64,000 nucleotides of DNA from Hyalangium gracile (GTDB lineage: Bacteria; Myxococcota; Myxococcia; Myxococcales; Myxococcaceae): NCBI RefSeq assembly GCF_020103725.1, contig NZ_JAHXBG010000009.1, positions 62,001-126,000 on the forward strand, given 5' to 3'. The position numbers and the translations under genes were made by a program. Position 1 is the first letter of the stretch, and the number at the start of each line of letters is the position of its first letter. Below are positions 34,456 to 42,517 of this stretch, piece by piece. The notes beneath the pieces were generated by a model that did no database searches, had not been told where the DNA came from, and saw nothing but the letters and a program-made list of their open reading frames with translations.

Positions 34456-35004
34456 ATGAATCGACTCCCACTGCTGCTGACACTCACGCTGTTGACGGGC
34501 TGTGCCACCACCTCCGGGGCTCGCGATCTCGCCGCGGAGCAGGAGAACAAGCGGGCGGCTCGCGCCTTCATCGAGGAGATCTACAACCAGCGCCTGTTCG
34601 AGCGCACTCCTCTCTATGTGGCGCCGGAGTTCGTGGACCACTCGCCCGGAGCCACGCACGAGGCCAAGGGGCCGGAGTTCGTGAGCAAGCAGGCGCAGCA
34701 GATCCTCTCCGCGCTCCCCGACTTCCACTTCGACATCCAGCACCTGGTGGCCGAGGACGACCTGGTGCTCATCCACTGGAAGGCGACGGGCTCGGACACG
34801 AAGGCGATGGACGAGACGGGGAAGCCGAAGCAGCTGACGCTCCATGGGCACTCGCTCGTCCGGATGCAGGGGGCGAAGCTCGTGGAGTCCTGGGACATCA
34901 CGGACCAGCTGGGCTTCCTGCTCCAGCAGGGCTTCAAGCTCCTTCCGCCGGTGCCTCCTCCGGCGCCCACCACGCCTGCACCGACCCCACCTCCTGCGTC
35001 CTGA
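34456..35004 (+). CDS. SnoaL/NTF2-like lipoprotein
   Basis: It has 182 residues from the ATG at 34456; a GTG at 34438 is also possible. The lipoprotein signal (LPLLLTLTLLTGC) is followed by an NTF2/SnoaL-like domain (about 25-155). It shows the fold's N-terminal helix with FIEEIYNQRLFERTPLYVAPEFVDHSP and a strand-rich second half (VLIHWKATG, HGHSLVRMQGAKLVESWD), as in SnoaL-type polyketide cyclases. The tail is proline-rich. It is probably an envelope protein; the catalytic residues needed for a cyclase role cannot be assigned. Confidence 0.8.
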   Translation: MNRLPLLLTLTLLTGCATTSGARDLAAEQENKRAARAFIEEIYNQRLFERTPLYVAPEFVDHSPGATHEAKGPEFVSKQAQQILSALPDFHFDIQHLVAEDDLVLIHWKATGSDTKAMDETGKPKQLTLHGHSLVRMQGAKLVESWDITDQLGFLLQQGFKLLPPVPPPAPTTPAPTPPPAS

Positions 35005-35085
35005 GCCCCTGTCAGACCCCTCTGGTAGGGTCCGCCTCATCCGCCGTAGAATGGCGGATGACGAAAGGACATGTGGAGGGCGCCG

Positions 35086-35415
35086 ATGGCGACAGCAATG
35101 GGTGGAGAGGTGGTGGTGCAGCTGGTTCAAGCGGTTCAGCGGCTCGACCTCGAGGTTCAAGATCTCAAGGGCAGGGTGAGCAGACTCGAGAGCCGAATAG
35201 AGAGGCTCGAAGTCCGGATGGATAGGCTCGAGGTCCGGATGGATAGGCTCGAAGAGCGGATGGACAAGCTCGAGGCCTCGAACGGGCAGATCCTCGGCTA
35301 CGTCAAGCGCATCGCGACGATGCTCGCCGAGCTGCCATCGCTCGGTGGAAACCATGAGGGACTGAATACGCGCGTGGATGCCCTGGAGCGACGCGTCACG
35401 GCGCTGGAGCAGTAG
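35086..35415 (+). CDS. Coiled-coil protein
   Basis: It has 109 residues. The ATG at 35086 has GGAGG six bases upstream, better than the in-frame ATG at 35071. Most of the protein is a heptad-repeat coiled coil (RLEVRMDRLEVRMDRLEERMDK..). In part it is built from a 21-bp tandem repeat. No signal peptide or membrane segment was seen. Possibly a small oligomerising or adapter protein; function unknown. Confidence 0.7.
   Translation: MATAMGGEVVVQLVQAVQRLDLEVQDLKGRVSRLESRIERLEVRMDRLEVRMDRLEERMDKLEASNGQILGYVKRIATMLAELPSLGGNHEGLNTRVDALERRVTALEQ
35203..35265 (+). repeat. 21-bp tandem repeat coding a heptad
   Basis: Three adjacent 21-bp units (35203, 35224 and 35245) encode the coiled-coil heptad RLEVRMD. 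The first two differ by one base and the third is more diverged. Such repeats expand or contract easily and would change the coil length by whole heptads. Confidence 0.8.
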
Positions 35416-35421
35416 CCTCCG

Positions 35422-36045
35422 TCACTGAACGCTGGAGGGCGCGCGGAACACCTCTCCGTCGTGTCCCTCCAGGACCAGGCTGGCGCTGTTGGACGGAGAC
35501 ACCCGCAGCGTCGCCTTGGGCTGCCCCAGCCGGTCCACGAGCAGCAGCCCTGGCGAGCCGTGCTCGTCCGCGCCCAGAATGGCGCGAGGCCGACCGTCCT
35601 CATCGGCCAGCTCCAGCCGGGACGAGCCGTCGGCGAACAGTCCCACGGCGAAGAACTCCGCCCCACCGTTCTTCGCGAAGGCCAGACGCGGGGCCTCGTT
35701 CGAGTACACGGTGAGCTCCGCGAGGGTGCTCCCTTCGGCGGTGGCGAAGCGCAGCTTCGGCGAGCCGTCCTGGGCGACGCCGAGCAGGGCCCGCGGGTGG
35801 CCCGAGGCATCACTGATCACCAGGCCCGCTGTCCCATCCACATCGGCGGAGAGCGTGGCCCGCGTGCGGCCCTGCGCATCCGCCAGCGTCAGCCGGGAGA
35901 CCACCAGTGCGCCGCCCGGCCCCTCTTCCTTGAGGACGGCCGCGCCCAGACCCACGCCCGCCAGGGCCATCGCGGCGAAGGCGAGGCCCTGCATCCGCCG
36001 GTAGCCACGCTCCAATCGCTCCATCCGCGAGTCGAGGTTCTCCAT
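35422..36045 (-). CDS. Membrane-anchored repeat protein
   Basis: It has 207 residues from the ATG at 36045, which follows AGGAGG; the frame to 36093 gives an unnecessary 16-residue leader. An amphipathic start (RMERLERGYRRMQG) precedes one TM helix (about 20-40). The rest is made of repeated short units of the type 'G.PRA.LG...DGSP.L...D' (RALLGVAQDGSPKLRF, RAILGADEHGSPGLLL), giving a beta-rich repeat domain, probably in the periplasm. Its convergent partner is the coiled-coil gene. No known family recognised. Confidence 0.75.
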   Translation of the reverse strand: MENLDSRMERLERGYRRMQGLAFAAMALAGVGLGAAVLKEEGPGGALVVSRLTLADAQGRTRATLSADVDGTAGLVISDASGHPRALLGVAQDGSPKLRFATAEGSTLAELTVYSNEAPRLAFAKNGGAEFFAVGLFADGSSRLELADEDGRPRAILGADEHGSPGLLLVDRLGQPKATLRVSPSNSASLVLEGHDGEVFRAPSSVQ

Positions 36046-36103
36046 GTGCGACAGCCTCCTGCTCAGGACCCATGGAGGTGGGCCGAGACGCACAGAGGCT
36101 AGC

Positions 36104-36352
36104 TCAGCGCCGATCCCTCTGCAGCTCCGCGAGGATCTTCCTCAGGTACCAGGCCTCGGTCCGGCCGGGGAACCGCTCCTTCAGGGCCATGACGTGTCGG
36201 GCGAGCGACTCCTCGGCCTGCATCCGGGGCAGGGGCGTGTTGCGGAACCACGCACGCCGCAGCCGCTGGGCCTCCGTTCCCCGGAGAACGAGCCCCAGGA
36301 CGACCACGAACACCACCAGACCCACGACAATCAACGCCGTACTGCCTTCCAC
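36104..36352 (-). CDS. Small single-TM protein
   Basis: It has 82 residues from a GTG at 36352, preceded by GAGGAGG 8 bases upstream. A longer frame from 36745 in the same phase is shadow. An N-terminal TM segment (ALIVVGLVVFVVVLGLVL) is followed by a basic, helical cytoplasmic tail ending QRDRR. It starts 11 bp after the ketosynthase-like gene stop, so it is probably the last gene of the T6SS-associated operon. Function unknown. Confidence 0.65.
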   Translation of the reverse strand: MEGSTALIVVGLVVFVVVLGLVLRGTEAQRLRRAWFRNTPLPRMQAEESLARHVMALKERFPGRTEAWYLRKILAELQRDRR

Positions 36353-36363
36353 TCCACACCTCC

Positions 36364-37485
36364 TCAGCTCGGCGATAGCAGCATGGCGCCGCGGTCCCTT
36401 CCCACGGAGCTGCCGGTAATCAAGCAGGGCCGGCCTCCCGGCGAGCCTCTCACGAAGGACTGACTGGCGATGATGGCCGCCGTGGGCATGGTCGCGGCGC
36501 CGAGGTCTCCGAACCGCATCGGCAGGAACTCCATCTGCAGGTTGTCCGCCGCCACGGGCTGGAAGTCGCGCCCCGCCGAGTCGAGCCCTCCCGGCGCCAC
36601 CGCGCGAGGCAGGGCGAGCTGGAACTCCTGCGTCCGGTAGCTCTCGTTGGTCACATCCCCGAGGAGCCACTCCAGGCGGCGTCCGGCGGCGGACAGGCCG
36701 CTGGTGGCGGCGCGCATCGCCTGAGCCAGCCCGCTGCCGGTGCACGGGGCCTCGTCGAACATCGCCCCCGGCTCCTGCCCCGTCGCGACGGCGTCCACGT
36801 GGGCCAGCGTGGGCACTCCCTGGCGCTGGGCCGTCCGAGGCCGCGCGAGCACCAGGAAGGCCGCGCCCTCTCCCGGGATGAAGGAGTTCAGGTTCTTCCC
36901 GTCGAACAGCCGCTCCTGCTCCAGCAGCTCGTCCACCACGTCGGGGGCATAGTACGTGTCCACGCCCCCCACGATGGCCACCTCCACGCGCCCGGCGGCC
37001 ACCTCCGAGAAGGCCTCCGCCGCGCAGGCCAGCGAGGCATGCCCCTGAGGCACGGGGAGGATCTCCAGGCCTCCCAGCTTCTGGTCACACCACTGCTTGA
37101 GGTGCTGCTCCAGGCGCCGGTACTCCGCCGCATGCTCCGGGCTGGCATCCGGCCCGTAGCGCTCGGGCAGCCCCAGCCACATCGCCCGCGCCCCATTGCC
37201 TCGCAGCTTCTCGAGCGTGGGCACGAGCTGCTCCAGCGCGCCCAACGCCAGCGCCGTCATGCGCTCCACCCCCAGAGCGCGGGGCGGCAGCGTGCGCGCG
37301 GTCACCATGGTGGCCCGGGTGCCATTGCCGCAGCGAAAGGGCGTCTCCGCCATCGCCGTGGCCTCCGCGCGCCAGAAGGCCCACGTCTGCCAGGCGTCGA
37401 AGCCCAGCCCGTTGACAGCGCCGGCCCCGACGATGCCCACCGCGTTGCCCTGCTCGCGCCACTGCGCCAGTCGCCCGGCCGTCAT
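36364..37485 (-). CDS. Ketosynthase-fold protein without catalytic residues (T6SS island)
   Basis: It has 373 residues. Its ATG at 37485 overlaps the DUF2169 gene stop (ATGA). It has beta-ketoacyl-synthase landmarks: AVGIVGAGAVNGLG, AIVGGVDTYY, IPGEGAAFLVLA. At the nucleophile position, where active enzymes have a Cys before SSS, it reads VPQGHASLA, with Gly (about 148) instead. The usual GH motif reads FGDLG, Asp at about 327. So it is most likely not a condensing enzyme. KS-like proteins recur beside DUF2169 genes in T6SS accessory clusters, where a structural or adapter role is possible but unproven. Confidence 0.8.
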   Translation of the reverse strand: MTAGRLAQWREQGNAVGIVGAGAVNGLGFDAWQTWAFWRAEATAMAETPFRCGNGTRATMVTARTLPPRALGVERMTALALGALEQLVPTLEKLRGNGARAMWLGLPERYGPDASPEHAAEYRRLEQHLKQWCDQKLGGLEILPVPQGHASLACAAEAFSEVAAGRVEVAIVGGVDTYYAPDVVDELLEQERLFDGKNLNSFIPGEGAAFLVLARPRTAQRQGVPTLAHVDAVATGQEPGAMFDEAPCTGSGLAQAMRAATSGLSAAGRRLEWLLGDVTNESYRTQEFQLALPRAVAPGGLDSAGRDFQPVAADNLQMEFLPMRFGDLGAATMPTAAIIASQSFVRGSPGGRPCLITGSSVGRDRGAMLLSPS

Positions 37486-38501
37486 CCGAGGAACTCCTTC
37501 TCGAAGACCGTGATGGACTTCAGCTCCCGCGCCCACTTCGGCACCGGGACGAGCGAGCGCCACGTCAGCTCGAACCGGCGCTCATTCGGCTCGAGGAGCA
37601 CGGTGTCCAGCACGGGGCGGTGCTCCTGAGTGCCGTCCACGGTCTGGCTGCCCACGTAGAAGGCCAGCCTGGGCAGCTCGAACTCCAGTGGCCCGTCCTC
37701 GTGCAAGCCCACGAGCAACACGGGCTCGCCGCCGCGCAGGTACGAGGGGCAGATCAGCCCGGGCGCGGCCACCTGGTTGTGGCGCTCGTCGAAGTCGAGC
37801 GGCGGCAGCGGCATGCGCTCCTTCTGCCACCGGTCGTCATAGGTCCCCGCGTAGCGCAGCCGAGGCTCGACCCCGGGCCCGATCGGCCCCACGCCCGCGG
37901 GAGCAGGCCTGGAGCGCGCACCACGGATGAGATCGTCCGGGTCCTCGATCTGCGGTCCCGGCTTGTGGAGCAGGGAGTCCGAGTCGGCCACCACCCCGCG
38001 GCCCACGGGGTTGCGCGGCTCATGGGCCAGCTCCTTGGGATTGCTCGTGTCCATGCCTCCATACGCGTACTCCCAGCGCAGGGGCAGGGACTGGAAGGGC
38101 TTGGGCGGCGTGAGCGTCATGCCGAGCGCCCCCTTGAACCACACGCGCAGGCCGAACACCTTGAGCTGCTTGCTCACCGGGCCCACCTGCACCCGCACGT
38201 CCAGCTCCGTCACGGGCTGGGCATCCACCGCCACGGCGCTGCCCACCACCACCACGTCCGTGCTCGGCTTGCGCAGGCAGGCGTCCGACGGATAGCGGAT
38301 GCTGCTCTCGGGCACGTCGGGGTCCCACGGCTCGTCCACCAGCCGGACCTTCGCGCCGGTCTCCCGCCTCACCGCGCCCATGGGCTGCACGGAGAAGCGC
38401 TGCTTGATGACGACGACGTAGCAGGGCGCGCCGTCCAGCCCGAACTTCGGGAGCAGCTCGACGGTCGCGTCCGTGCGGGTATTGAGCTCGGGGAGGTTCA
38501 T
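37482..38501 (-). CDS. DUF2169 T6SS-associated protein
   Basis: It has 339 residues from the ATG at 38501, which starts one base after the upstream stop. It has the DUF2169 pattern: N-terminal VVVIKQRFSVQP, the RRETGAKVRLVDEPWDPD region, PLRWEYAYGG and ERMPLPPLDFDERHNQVAAP, with LTWRSLVPVPK near the end. DUF2169 proteins commonly sit with PAAR-like and VgrG genes and act as adapters for effector loading. Here it is translationally coupled with the KS-like gene. Confidence 0.88.
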   Translation of the reverse strand: MNLPELNTRTDATVELLPKFGLDGAPCYVVVIKQRFSVQPMGAVRRETGAKVRLVDEPWDPDVPESSIRYPSDACLRKPSTDVVVVGSAVAVDAQPVTELDVRVQVGPVSKQLKVFGLRVWFKGALGMTLTPPKPFQSLPLRWEYAYGGMDTSNPKELAHEPRNPVGRGVVADSDSLLHKPGPQIEDPDDLIRGARSRPAPAGVGPIGPGVEPRLRYAGTYDDRWQKERMPLPPLDFDERHNQVAAPGLICPSYLRGGEPVLLVGLHEDGPLEFELPRLAFYVGSQTVDGTQEHRPVLDTVLLEPNERRFELTWRSLVPVPKWARELKSITVFEKEFLG

Positions 38502-38502
38502 C

Positions 38503-40557
38503 TCAGCGGGAGAAGGAAAGGGCCCAGGTGCCACTGGCCGCGCGTCGCAATTCAGGCGCCTCGCGCCACCGGGCGAGCATGGCCTGCTGGCGGGCGACGA
38601 AGTCTCGAGGATCGAAGGGATGGGTCGCGCCGGTCCTCGCCACCAGCTCGTGGAACGCGAGCCGGCGCTCGCGCATGGAGGCGGGGGCGTGCTCCATCTC
38701 CCACAGGTTGTCCTGCGGGGACCACAGGTGGCCCCAGCGGTAGCGCTTCTTCAGCGTGGCCCGCTCCTGGTGCTTGCGCCACCACGCCGTCCAGCTCTCC
38801 GGGTCCGCCGTCAGCTCCAGCTCCTGCGGCGGCGGGGAGAACCCGCGCACGAACGGCTCCTCTCCCTTCTCGTACTCGGGGTCCGGCACATCGTCCGTGA
38901 GGGAGGCGCCGGTGAGCCGCTGCAAGGCCCCCACCGCGGCCACCTGCCCCGCCCGGAGCTGCGCCAGCAGGGGCTCGACGAAGCGAAGGTCGCCGTACCA
39001 CCCGAGCGCCTCCAGGAGCGCGGGGGACGCCTTGCCTCCCCGAGCCAGCGCCGCCTCGAAGTCGGCCGCTGCCTCGGGCCCACCGCCGATGGCGAGCCAC
39101 AGGGCGGCGCTCGCGAACCCCTCCTGGCCCTCGGCCACGAGCGCTCGGACCTGCTCGACGCCCGTCTCGGGATGCCGCAGCCAGAACGTCTCGATGACGA
39201 AGGAGACGAGCTCCTCCTCCTCGCTCCGAAGCAGCTCCGCCATCTCGCCCAGGTCCAGCGCTCCGGAGGCCCAGGGCAGCGCGCGAGCCCCCTCCAAGGC
39301 CATCTTCGGGTCCTCATCCAGGGCGAAGTTGAGCGCCTCCTCCCCTCGGAGCATGCCACGGCGGCCCAGCACCCGGACCGCCAGCAGCTGGAGCGTGGGC
39401 TCCGGTCCCGAGAGCCACCCGCGCAGCAGCGACTCGAGCCCAGGGTGGGGCACGAAGGCCAGCGCGTCCGCGGTGGCATCGAAGATCTCCGGCTCCTCCA
39501 GCCCCACGGTCCTCACGGTGCGCGCCACCTGATGGAGCGCGTCATCCCCGGCCAGGCACCCGTGCACGAACAGGGCGGCCCACGTCAGCTCCGGGTCCGG
39601 CACGGGCCGATCGTCCAGGAGCTTCACCAGCTCGGGCAGCACGTCCACGCCGCACGCGACGATGCCATCCACCCGCGCCAGCAGCCGCTCCTCCACGGTG
39701 CTCAGCTCGCTCCAGAGGTCGCCCGCGTCCGGCTGCCGCATCACGCTCATCATCGCGAGCTCCTCGAAGAAGGCCCGCGCCCGCGCGAACTCCACCTCGC
39801 TCCTCGGGAGCTGGAGGCCGAACTGCGCCTCCTCGACCTCCTTGGGAGTCACCGCGGGCCTCGCCTTCTTCCGAGCGGGGCGAGAAGCCGGAGCCTTCTT
39901 CCCGGAGGCTCCCAGCTCCTCACCGGCGGCCTCGGCCTGGGCCAGCAGCTCCTCCAGGGAGAGCACGGGCATCCACCGCTCGGTCGGGGTGGGGTCCATC
40001 GACACATCAATCTCCGGCGCCTCCTCTTCTATCGGGAGCACGATGGCGGGCGGCACGGGCCCCCGCTCCAGGGTGAGGAGCGAGGGAACACCGGTCAGGG
40101 CCCGTGGCCACTCTCCCTCCGCCGGCCGAGGCAGCTGCAACGGATGGAGCAGGGTTCGCCCCACCGCCTCCCGCCAGTCCTGCGTGGCCTCGCGAAGGTT
40201 CCGGGTGACCCGCCTGGCCCCGGTGTCCCGGGTCACCATGGCCTCGAGCGACCCCAGCGCGGCGAGGGCCCGGTTCAGCGCGGTGGCTGTCCCCTCGTTG
40301 TACTGCTTCGCATCGCTCGGGGACGCAAGCGCGCCATACAGCGCCCTGAGCGACGCCCTCAGGTTCCGCTCGATGGCCCGCACCGGGACGTTCGGATCCT
40401 TGATGGCGCGCAGCCCGATGAGCGCCTCGTCGAGCAGCGCGCGGCGCCCCAGGAGATCCCGGCTGGAGGTCGGCCCGCCACCGCCCATCCCCGCTCCCGC
40501 CGCGCCCGGGCTCCGCTTCGAGGAGGGGGGCTTCTTGCTGTCTCGTGGATCCGCCAT
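38503..40557 (-). CDS. HEAT-like repeat protein of the T6SS island
   Basis: It has 684 residues from the ATG at 40557; the frame back to 40902 is shadow of the neighbouring gene. A Lys/Pro-rich start is followed by about 250 residues of mixed helical sequence, then repeats of the type 'LLAVRVLGRRG.L.GEEAL..AL'. Ordered C-terminal helices carry RYRWGHLWSPQDNLWEME and ATHPFDPRDFVARQQ. It resembles the T6SS-linked HEAT-repeat family (TIGR02270-like). It lies 1 bp upstream of DUF2169, so it is probably a partner scaffold in the effector pathway. Confidence 0.75.
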   Translation of the reverse strand: MADPRDSKKPPSSKRSPGAAGAGMGGGGPTSSRDLLGRRALLDEALIGLRAIKDPNVPVRAIERNLRASLRALYGALASPSDAKQYNEGTATALNRALAALGSLEAMVTRDTGARRVTRNLREATQDWREAVGRTLLHPLQLPRPAEGEWPRALTGVPSLLTLERGPVPPAIVLPIEEEAPEIDVSMDPTPTERWMPVLSLEELLAQAEAAGEELGASGKKAPASRPARKKARPAVTPKEVEEAQFGLQLPRSEVEFARARAFFEELAMMSVMRQPDAGDLWSELSTVEERLLARVDGIVACGVDVLPELVKLLDDRPVPDPELTWAALFVHGCLAGDDALHQVARTVRTVGLEEPEIFDATADALAFVPHPGLESLLRGWLSGPEPTLQLLAVRVLGRRGMLRGEEALNFALDEDPKMALEGARALPWASGALDLGEMAELLRSEEEELVSFVIETFWLRHPETGVEQVRALVAEGQEGFASAALWLAIGGGPEAAADFEAALARGGKASPALLEALGWYGDLRFVEPLLAQLRAGQVAAVGALQRLTGASLTDDVPDPEYEKGEEPFVRGFSPPPQELELTADPESWTAWWRKHQERATLKKRYRWGHLWSPQDNLWEMEHAPASMRERRLAFHELVARTGATHPFDPRDFVARQQAMLARWREAPELRRAASGTWALSFSR

Positions 40558-40571
40558 GCGGTCTCTCGGGC

Positions 40572-41513
40572 TCAGGCGGCCCAGTCCCCGGCCTCCACCA
40601 GGCGCCGGAGCCAGGCTCGCGTCTTGCCCTTCTCGGTGAACAGCCCCCAGTACTCGGGCGGCTCCTCCACGAAGAGCGGATCCAGCCGGCGCGCCACCTC
40701 GGCATAGGCCTCCGGGTAGGCGAGCCGGTTGAGGTCTCCCATCGTGGGTCGCGCACCGGCCTGGAGGAGCACGCCCTTGCCTACGACGCTCACCTCCACG
40801 GGCTGTGTCCAGGAGTCCCGGCGGAGCGTGGACACATCGAACTCCCGCGTCTGGGCCAGGCGGTGGCTCACCAGCGTCAGCCAGTTGCTCCCGGGCAGCC
40901 ACTCGGGGGTGTACGTCGCCATCTCCTCGGGCTCCTGGATGTCCAGGCCCAGGTAGCGCTCCGCCCAGCGATAGAACAGGTTGAAGGCGTCCCCCTGGTG
41001 GAGCACGTTCCAGCGCCCCACGTAGCCCCCCACCAGGGAGTGCACCGGGCCCAGCTTCCCCAGCTCGATGGCGAGCGACAGCAGCTCCTCGGGCGGGTGC
41101 TCCTGGGGCAGGGTCAGCTCCAGCACCGCGGAGCGCTCGGCGCGCCTGGGGTCGATCTCCGTATAGGAGAAGCCCACCTCCGGGCAGTTGGGCTCATCCG
41201 CCAGGCGGAAGGACATCAGGTGGCGCGGGCGATCCTGCACCAGCACGCGCGAGGAGAGCCCCTTGCGCAGCTCGCGGAGCGTCCCCTCCTCCAGGTCCTC
41301 CCACTCCGTCATCACGGACGTCGTGTAGTACCCGAGCTGGTCCGCCACGGAGGACCCGAGCAGCAGATCCAGCGCGCGCTGAGCCCCCTCCTGGGCCCAG
41401 AACTCCGGCTCGGCCAGGTAGGCCGTGAGCCCGAGCGCGACGCGGATGATCGGCTCGTCCTCTTCGACGTCGATCATCGTGTCGATGTAGGGCTCGGAGA
41501 CGGGCTCGGACAT
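40572..41513 (-). CDS. DUF3396/TsiV-type putative T6SS immunity protein
   Basis: It has 313 residues from the ATG at 41513; the longer frame to 41867 runs over the PAAR-like gene. It is a soluble mixed-fold protein with signatures such as VGFSYTEIDPRR, GPVHSLVGGYVGRWNVLHQGD and LPGSNWLTLVSHRL. This is the pattern I associate with DUF3396 (TsiV family) immunity proteins, which protect against T6SS effectors. It sits between a HEAT protein and the PAAR-like gene. Its cognate effector is not obvious. Confidence 0.75.
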   Translation of the reverse strand: MSEPVSEPYIDTMIDVEEDEPIIRVALGLTAYLAEPEFWAQEGAQRALDLLLGSSVADQLGYYTTSVMTEWEDLEEGTLRELRKGLSSRVLVQDRPRHLMSFRLADEPNCPEVGFSYTEIDPRRAERSAVLELTLPQEHPPEELLSLAIELGKLGPVHSLVGGYVGRWNVLHQGDAFNLFYRWAERYLGLDIQEPEEMATYTPEWLPGSNWLTLVSHRLAQTREFDVSTLRRDSWTQPVEVSVVGKGVLLQAGARPTMGDLNRLAYPEAYAEVARRLDPLFVEEPPEYWGLFTEKGKTRAWLRRLVEAGDWAA

Positions 41514-41536
41514 GGAGGAGGGCTCGGGAGGCGCGG

Positions 41537-41944
41537 TCAGGAGTGGTTCCCGAAGCCGGGGCTGCCCACCATGATGAAGCTCTTGCCGCCCACCTGGCAG
41601 TTGGGACACCCGACCATCGCGGACGCGTTCTTCCGGTTCACGCTGGTGACGATGTCCTTCTTGGGAGTGCCCGGAGGCAGCTGCCCCACGCCCGCCTCGT
41701 TGCCCTTGATGCCGCTGAAGATGGAGTCCAGGTTGGGCACCTTGCCGCCCTTGTGCTTCACCTTGGCCACGGGCTTCTCGGCGATCTTGCTCGTGGTGGT
41801 GGTGATGGGGAACGGCGTGGGGATGCCCTGCGGGCCGGTGGGCGGCGGCGGCGCGGGGATGAGGCACACGTTGGGCGCCATCTGCACGAAGTTGAGCGGC
41901 TGCTTCTCGGTCGCCGCCTCCATTCCCGTGGTCGTCAGGCTCAT
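41537..41944 (-). CDS. DUF4150 PAAR-like protein
   Basis: It has 135 residues. The N-terminal half has the PAAR-like arrangement (NFVQMAPNVCLIPAPPPPTG, PTPFPITTTTS), followed by a Lys-rich segment and VGCPNCQVGGKSFIMVGSP, with Cys-Pro-x-Cys late in the protein. DUF4150 proteins cap the VgrG spike tip and can carry or recruit effectors. It lies 10 bp from the DUF6484-like gene and just upstream of the DUF3396-like immunity gene. Confidence 0.85.
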   Translation of the reverse strand: MSLTTTGMEAATEKQPLNFVQMAPNVCLIPAPPPPTGPQGIPTPFPITTTTSKIAEKPVAKVKHKGGKVPNLDSIFSGIKGNEAGVGQLPPGTPKKDIVTSVNRKNASAMVGCPNCQVGGKSFIMVGSPGFGNHS

Positions 41945-41954
41945 GGTGTCTCCC

Positions 41955-42425
41955 TCAGTTCAGGCTGATCATCCGCGCGAGGATCTTCGCCACCTCGCGG
42001 GCCCGGGTGACGACCTGCTTGCCGTAGAGCTCCACCTCGGAGCCCTTCACGCGCAGGAAGGCCGAGGACGTCTGGAGCGTGGCGCCCAGGCGGGCCTTCA
42101 GCGAGAAGCGCTCCACCTCGGCGTTCACCGAGCCGTGGCGGTCCACGCGCAGCGCGCGGGAGGTCTGCACCACGCCCACCACCACGGGCGACTCCGAGCT
42201 CTCGACGAGCACCCGGGCGCCCTCCTCCAGCGCCTCGCGCACCAGGGCGGGATCCACGGAGGCATCCAGCGGCAGCACGCTCTCGCGGGCGCCGATGCGC
42301 ACCCGCCAGCCCTGGGGCTCTTCCGCCAGGACGGTGGCGAGCAGGACGGCTCCGGCGGGCGCTGGAGCCGGGGCCTGCTTCCTCGGGGCGACGGGGCGGC
42401 GGGCACGCTGCCGGGCGGGCTTCAT
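41955..42425 (-). CDS. DUF6484-like T6SS-associated protein
   Basis: It has 156 residues from the ATG at 42425 (AGGA upstream). A basic N-terminus (KPARQRARRPVAPRKQ) leads to a strand-rich domain (WRVRIGARESVLPLDASVDP, ARVLVESSESPVVVGVVQTS) and a C-terminal helix (KQVVTRAREVAKILARMI). It resembles small proteins annotated DUF6484 next to DUF4150 genes. Adapter or effector-processing roles are suspected. Identity from memory. Confidence 0.6.
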   Translation of the reverse strand: MKPARQRARRPVAPRKQAPAPAPAGAVLLATVLAEEPQGWRVRIGARESVLPLDASVDPALVREALEEGARVLVESSESPVVVGVVQTSRALRVDRHGSVNAEVERFSLKARLGATLQTSSAFLRVKGSEVELYGKQVVTRAREVAKILARMISLN

Positions 42426-42517
42426 GGGCACTTCCTGGGGTGAGCGGTGGAGGGCAGTCTCATGGGGGTCTCTCCGGAGCGTCAAGGACGGCCTGGGTCG
42501 CCGCCCCTGGGCTTCCT

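Noticed and set aside
36364..37485. Active fatty-acid or polyketide ketosynthase
   Set aside because: Both the nucleophile Cys and the GH His are replaced, and no acyl carrier protein or PKS modules are nearby.
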